Of a stretch of DNA of 64,000 nucleotides, positions 59,632 to 64,000 are shown piece after piece. Location: the NCBI RefSeq assembly GCF_010389155.1, contig NC_057763.1, positions 31,788,645 through 31,852,644 of the forward strand. The letters run 5' to 3'. Each line of letters starts with the position of its first letter. The first letter of the stretch is position 1. The DNA is from Erigeron canadensis. Lineage: Eukaryota > Streptophyta > Magnoliopsida > Asterales > Asteraceae. Both the position numbers and the translations under genes were made by a program. Below the pieces are notes generated by a model that was given only the letters and a program-made list of their open reading frames with translations, was not told where the DNA came from and did no database searches.

Positions 59632-60003
59632 CCGCAATTCAAAGTATTTAGGATATATTATTTTTCTCTATTTCAATCGATTGATAAAGATCACAACTTC
59701 ATTTTTTTGGTGGAAGGGGTAAGGGAGGAGAAGGGGGGGGGTCGAACTCGGAAAATGAAATGTAATGGATCTACTAGAAGGCAATTGATATGTATAAATG
59801 AATATGACATGTGGTTCAAAATCTGAATTACATTAGGTTTAAATTATCAATGTGATTCGTGATTCTGAGTCTGTGTTACTGTGTAAAACAAATGGTAATA
59901 ATATATCGGCAAATATATGTTCCTCATTCTTTGAGACACACTCAATTGCTAGCCTCCTTAAGATATTATTAAAGAACAGTTGGGAGTGAAAATAAGACAA
60001 GAT

Positions 60004-60110
60004 TTTGGAATAATTATTGGCTTGATGGTGGCAAGCTCGCAACTCGGTTTAGAAGGTTGTATGTTTTGGCACCATCTAAAGAATGTGTCATGATTGATAT
60101 TTTTTATGAT
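60004..60110 (+). mobile_element. LINE fragment
   Basis: Reads TRFWNNYWLDGGKLATRFRR then LYVLAPSKECVMIDI, a zf-RVT-upstream motif of plant LINEs, and ends at a stop near 60118. Confidence 0.65.
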
Positions 60111-60372
60111 ATGACATGAAAATCTGAATAACAACGAGATATTTGTAATGACATGGATAAATAATAACTTTTAGCATTGAAAAATTTATATAATCAGTAA
60201 GACTTAATGAGCAACACAACAAGTGTTGTGAAATTATCACGGTCAAAAAAACAAATGTTAATAAAGTGAAATTAAATATTTTAATTTGTTAGTTGTTAAT
60301 TAAGAAAATAGTATTTTAGATATATAGTATAAAAATATATTTACTCGCGTATTACGCGGGATAATAATCTAG
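60111..60372 (+). mobile_element. Helitron-type 3' terminus
   Basis: The 3' end at 60372 has hairpin CGCG-TATTA-CGCG, then GGATAATAAT and CTAG next to a host T. The 5' limit is unknown; the given start is only where the LINE fragment ends. Confidence 0.45.
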
Positions 60373-60460
60373 TTACTTTATATAACACTCGTAAATAAAT
60401 AAAAATACGCGTGGTTTGTTGGATTATATATTCACATAGACATAGATAGGAAACTTCCCT

Positions 60461-60681
60461 TGGGCCATGGCATTGACGTCGTCTCTGGTGACCCATCTGC
60501 TACGTAGTAAGTACACATCAGTGCATTACTCAGTTTTGGACTCTATAAATACCAACCGACTTGTAGCATTTTTTTTCTCACTCTTTAAGCATCTTCTTCT
60601 TCTTCTTCTTCTATTTCTTGCTTCTAACCTTTGTAGAGACAACCAGCCCAAAATACATTCATCATCATATAAATCATCGCA
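60461..60681 (+). promoter_or_regulatory. Promoter of HMA copy 3
   Basis: GGGCCATGGCATTGACGTC at 60462-60480, the shared family block, then a TATA box CTCTATAAATACC at 60541 and a CTT-rich leader (CTTCTTCTTCTTC near 60595). Confidence 0.65.
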
Positions 60682-61267
60682 ATGGCCAAGGTACTTATAT
60701 ATATGATCTACATATTTTAATAATAATTGTCATTTGCTTTTACATAAATTTTGCATATATTCATTTGAATTACCTAGTTAAATTTTAACATTTTGTATAT
60801 ATTGAATTTTCAGCAAAAGATTGTGGTCAAGGTGTCAATGAGCAATGAGAAAAAAACCCGTAAGGCTCTCAAGATCGCGGTTAGTCTCTCAGGTAAGATC
60901 TTGTTTAATTCATATATAGTATCAGATAAATATTATGCTAACAACATTTTATATATAGTCCAAATAAACTTTTGAATTGTGTAACTAAAGTGTAATTTGG
61001 GAATTAAATTAATAAACAGGAGTTGAGTCAGCATCATTCGTGGGTTCAGATAAAGACCAGATAGCAGTGACTGGGGAAGGAATTGACTCAGTCGAACTGA
61101 CGACGTTGTTAAGGAAAGGTGTAGGATACACAGAGCTATTGAGTGTTGGCCCGGTGGAAGAGAAAAAACCCGATGCCAAGGAATCGAAACCTGCGGAGGT
61201 GTTGATGCAATTTAATCCCTACCAGTACTATTATAATGGCTATGACTTGCCTTACTATGTATATTAG
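60682..61267 (+). CDS. Small HMA-domain protein, copy 3 (no CxxC)
   Basis: Exons 60682-60690, 60814-60892 and 61020-61267; 111 residues. Exon 1 codes only M-A-K, exon 2 is exactly 79 nt as in both paralogues, and intron 2 splits the same Gly codon. The metal loop reads MSNEKKTRK, with no cysteine. The core GVESASFVGSDKDQIAVTGE and KGVGYTELLSVGPVEEKKP match copy 2; the tail YQYYYNGYDLPYYVY matches copy 1. No CaaX or membrane segment, so it is probably a cytosolic or nuclear soluble protein. Function unknown. The high similarity suggests recent duplication or gene conversion. Confidence 0.9.
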
Positions 61268-62474
61268 ATGTGAGATTTCATCAGCTAGAAACAGAGCTCT
61301 TTTATTAATTAGCTTAATTAATTTGTTTCATCTCCCTTTAATAATTTCCTTGTTTTGTATTTGGATTTTTTGTTTGCAAAAAACATATATAGCGAGCCTT
61401 TATGTATATATTGTTTCCGTGATATATGAAATAAATGAAAGATTCATTTTGTGACGATTTCTAATAACATCTCTGGTGCAAATCCCAGTTTTATCTCATA
61501 ACATTGTCATAGGGCAAAGGGGCTAACGTCCCCTCTCAAAATTTGAATTTTGTAATATATTTTTAAATTATTTATGGATTTTTAAATTTTTTTTATAGGT
61601 TTTAAATATTTTGTCTTATTTTAAATTTATTTTCACAGATTGTTTAATTTTGCCCCTTTGAAATTTTTTCTGGTACTGTCTCTGACCATAGCATTGTGAT
61701 AATACTGAACCCTTTTGCCTTCAATAGTTCAGTTTCATACATCACTTTTTAATTAAAAGAATCTTTATATTAAATTAAATAAACATATTTGTTAATAATG
61801 AAATTAAAAAATTATATTTGATTAAAAAAGAATAAAAACATAAAGCTACTTATCCAAGATGAATTAATAGAGATTTTATTAATTTTTTTTAAATTTAAAG
61901 TTTCATCTCAAATATTCTTGTGATAAATAGAAGACTAAATTAAGATGGGTTCATGATCTTTTGACCATAATGTAACACTTCTTTAGTCCTGTACTATCTT
62001 TAAAATTATCATGGATTAGAGGAAAGATAAAGAGAAAAGTAAATATCTAGTGCCTGTTTTAACAAGCTATAAGTCCTAACATCATTTTTGACTTTCTAAA
62101 AGGGACAAGCTATTAAGTCCTAGCATCATTATTGACTTTCTAAAAGGGTGATTGAGATAAAAATAGTTTTATCCATTTTTAAACTTTACCTAACAAAAAA
62201 AAAAATGATTCCGGTGTACCGGACATGAAAACCGAACATTTATTTTGTACGAATATCTATAAATATGAAGGCTCAAACCACTTGATTTAAAGATAAAAAA
62301 ATTTTGATGTTCCACCTTATTTATACATATAACTATTGTCAACTCACACCCTATATATACCCCATATATACTTTCAAAATATTTTTCTAACCCTATATAC
62401 CCAAACTACCATATTTTTTATTCTTACTATTTAAACTAAAATATCTCTGACTAATATACCCATGATATTATTAA
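61268..62474. other. HMA copy 3 flank with hAT-MITE relic
   Basis: 61510-61686 is a relative of the hAT MITE at 49919 in opposite orientation (ends CTGGTACTGTCTCTG). A 45-bp direct repeat with GACTTTCTAAAAGGG is at 62061-62150. No gene seen. Confidence 0.5.
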
Positions 62475-62991
62475 CTAGATTAAACCCGTACGTTGTACGG
62501 GACTCATCAAGAATATAAATAAAAATAATTAATGGTTACATTATCATTCATATTTTATGATAATATAAAAAGCTATTAGATTACGATTGTAAATAGTAAA
62601 ATTATAAGGTTTCAAAAATATTGATCATGGTTAAATGTTTTTCTCAATTTACATTTTCAAACTTGCATCGAGATATATCTAAGTTTAATTTAAAAAAATC
62701 ATACTCATATCTGGTAATTATTAGTACTCCGTATATAACTATAACTATATAATAACAATATAATGATAATAATCATAATGATGGTTAGTAGATAAAAATA
62801 CATGGAGTTTTATTTTAGTTAAGAAAAATATTAATATTAATTTTTAGTTAAATACTAAGTTTAATTTTAAAATAACCAAAAATAAGCAAAATTTATAATA
62901 TTTTGACAACTAAGCAAAAATCCTAGTTGTTATCTAAAAGTGGGTGCCACATAGGAAAAAAAATATATAATCTCTTAGTTATATAGAGAGA
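62475..62991 (-). mobile_element. Non-autonomous Helitron (517 bp)
   Basis: Minus strand: 5' end A|TCTCTCTATATAAC at 62991. The 3' end has a strong hairpin CCCGTAC-AAC-GTACGGG, then TTTAAT and CTAG next to a host T at 62474. Confidence 0.55.
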
Positions 62992-64000
62992 TGATATTAT
63001 TTACAACATACTCCTTTCTACCCATATGTACGATAAGTACATTATATTTATTTACATTAATTTCTTTTACATTAATAACTATATTGCTACTGCAACTGTC
63101 GTCGCTACACATCACCTTGCACGGGTGTTGTAACGTCCAACCATTTTATCTTAAGTTTAAACATTGTGACATCATTTACATCACACTTTTCGTCTTAATA
63201 AAACACAATTTTGTTTAGTTCTTTTATTTCCAAAAATATAACTTTATAAAACAATGTATATTCATTTATTTTTAGAGAAATGGGTGGACGTTGATATCAA
63301 ATCAAACGTCTAAAAAATTACTTGTACCTCTAATCAAAACCTATAACTGGTACAAGTTTCATTCTCTTCAGGCATCTCAAACATCTTTTCTCATATTTTA
63401 CCTACAAAATGTTTAATAACGACGGGGTAATTAAGCTTTACGCTTAGTGAGTATATAAACTAGTATTATATAGTTGAAGCAAATTAATATAAACCATTTA
63501 TTTCTATTATATAGTTGAAATTAATATAAACCGTTTATTTTTATTTTTCCACGATACAAACATTAAATCAACCAATACCAATCAACATAAAAACCTCAGT
63601 ATCAATCATGTATAAGTTATCATAGTAATTAACTAACATAACCACTCATGTTAACATTAACTTCATCGTGGGCCCACGTCTAACTTATCTTGTCATATGA
63701 CAACGGATTTCACGATAGCCCCATCATCACAACGGCTTTCACGATAGCCCAATCGTCACAACAATTTTAACGATAGCCCAATCGTTTTCAAACGGCTTTA
63801 ACGATAGCCCAATCGTTTGCATGCAATATTGACACATATACTCGCAATCACTTGATATATCATATTTGACAAGCAATCATTTCCATTTTAATCAATATAA
63901 CTCAAAACATTCATCTAACACAATTATATTCTCTAACTCGTCACGTATATCGTATATGGCAACTATAAACCAAACTATCACATTACAGATAAATCCGACT
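62992..64000. other. Right-edge intergenic DNA
   Basis: AT-rich, with a Helitron-like CACCTTGCACGGGTGTTG near 63113 and the hairpin repeat array at 63701-63830. No gene seen. Confidence 0.4.
63701..63830. repeat. Four tandem 29-33 bp units, three with a clean hairpin core
   Basis: Units of the form CAACGGCTTTAACGATAGCCC followed by AATCGT. The core ACGAT-AGCCCA-ATCGT is an inverted repeat with a constant six-base loop. The first unit is diverged. Confidence 0.7.

Larger units (their letters stand above)
55998..60003. repeat. Three tandem copies of a LINE-derived 520-530 bp unit
   Basis: Copies start near 55998, 56520 and 57053 with GAGTGGG(G/A)ACT(C/T)CATCCAT. Each contains GGAAGGGGTAAGGGAGG-like sequence, GTCGAACTCGG, ATCTGAATTA and AACA(G/T)TTGGGAGTGAAAATA. 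The third copy is interrupted by the LTR at 57169-59631. After the last copy the sequence continues as FWNNYWLDGGKLATRFRRLY (60006-60065), a LINE zf-RVT motif, so the unit is LINE-derived. Small minus-strand Pro-rich frames in it are artefacts. Confidence 0.75.

Noticed and set aside
63701..63830. CRISPR-like repeats with palindromic cores
   Set aside because: Only four units, no unique spacers of constant length, eukaryotic context.

Overview
The window is nuclear DNA from a flowering plant, almost certainly a eudicot. The support is spliced genes with GT-AG introns, an AT-rich intergenic background, Cf-9-type receptor-like protein (RLP) genes, small plant HMA-domain genes, and dense plant transposons. 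A daisy-family (Asteraceae) origin is my guess and is not proven.

Layout. At 647-858 (minus) is the first coding exon of an SFT2/Got1-like Golgi transport protein that runs off the left edge. From 2.0 to 9.8 kb lies a transposon-rich block: MITEs, a LINE 3' end, twin 256-bp Helitrons, and a decayed Harbinger element split by a palindromic MITE. It also holds a broken duplicate of the first exon of the next gene. From 9975 to 17996 (plus) is a complete 16-exon KNL1/SPC7 kinetochore gene; the exon model joins without a frame error to 1190 codons plus stop. From 18.6 to 37 kb is a tandem cluster of four RLP copies: one intact (18624-21788), one carrying a single frameshift (30857-33870), and two wrecked copies (24766-28050 and 33949-36950) cut by solo LTRs and a LINE. 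An LTR element nested in a MITE sits between the first two.

From 38 to 61.3 kb are three dispersed three-exon genes for small HMA-fold proteins (110, 118 and 111 aa). They lack the CxxC metal site and end in a Tyr/Asn-rich tail. An orphan promoter of the same family at 44.5 kb, together with matching flanks at 40.86 and 46.96 kb, suggests a fourth unit whose coding part was lost. The rest is transposon and low-complexity DNA, including a 520-530 bp LINE-derived tandem repeat interrupted by a 2463-bp solo LTR, many Helitron 3' ends, and a small array of hairpin repeats near the right edge.

The genes do not form one pathway. SFT2 and KNL1 are single housekeeping genes. The RLPs are probable cell-surface immune receptors and the HMA proteins are of unknown role; both groups are locally amplified and evolve by duplication and decay. 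I found no convincing new biochemical system. The most unusual items are the KNL1 exon-1 duplicate joined to a transposon-type tail, the metal-site-less HMA cluster with its conserved promoter block, and the set of Helitron ends whose hairpin stems covary.
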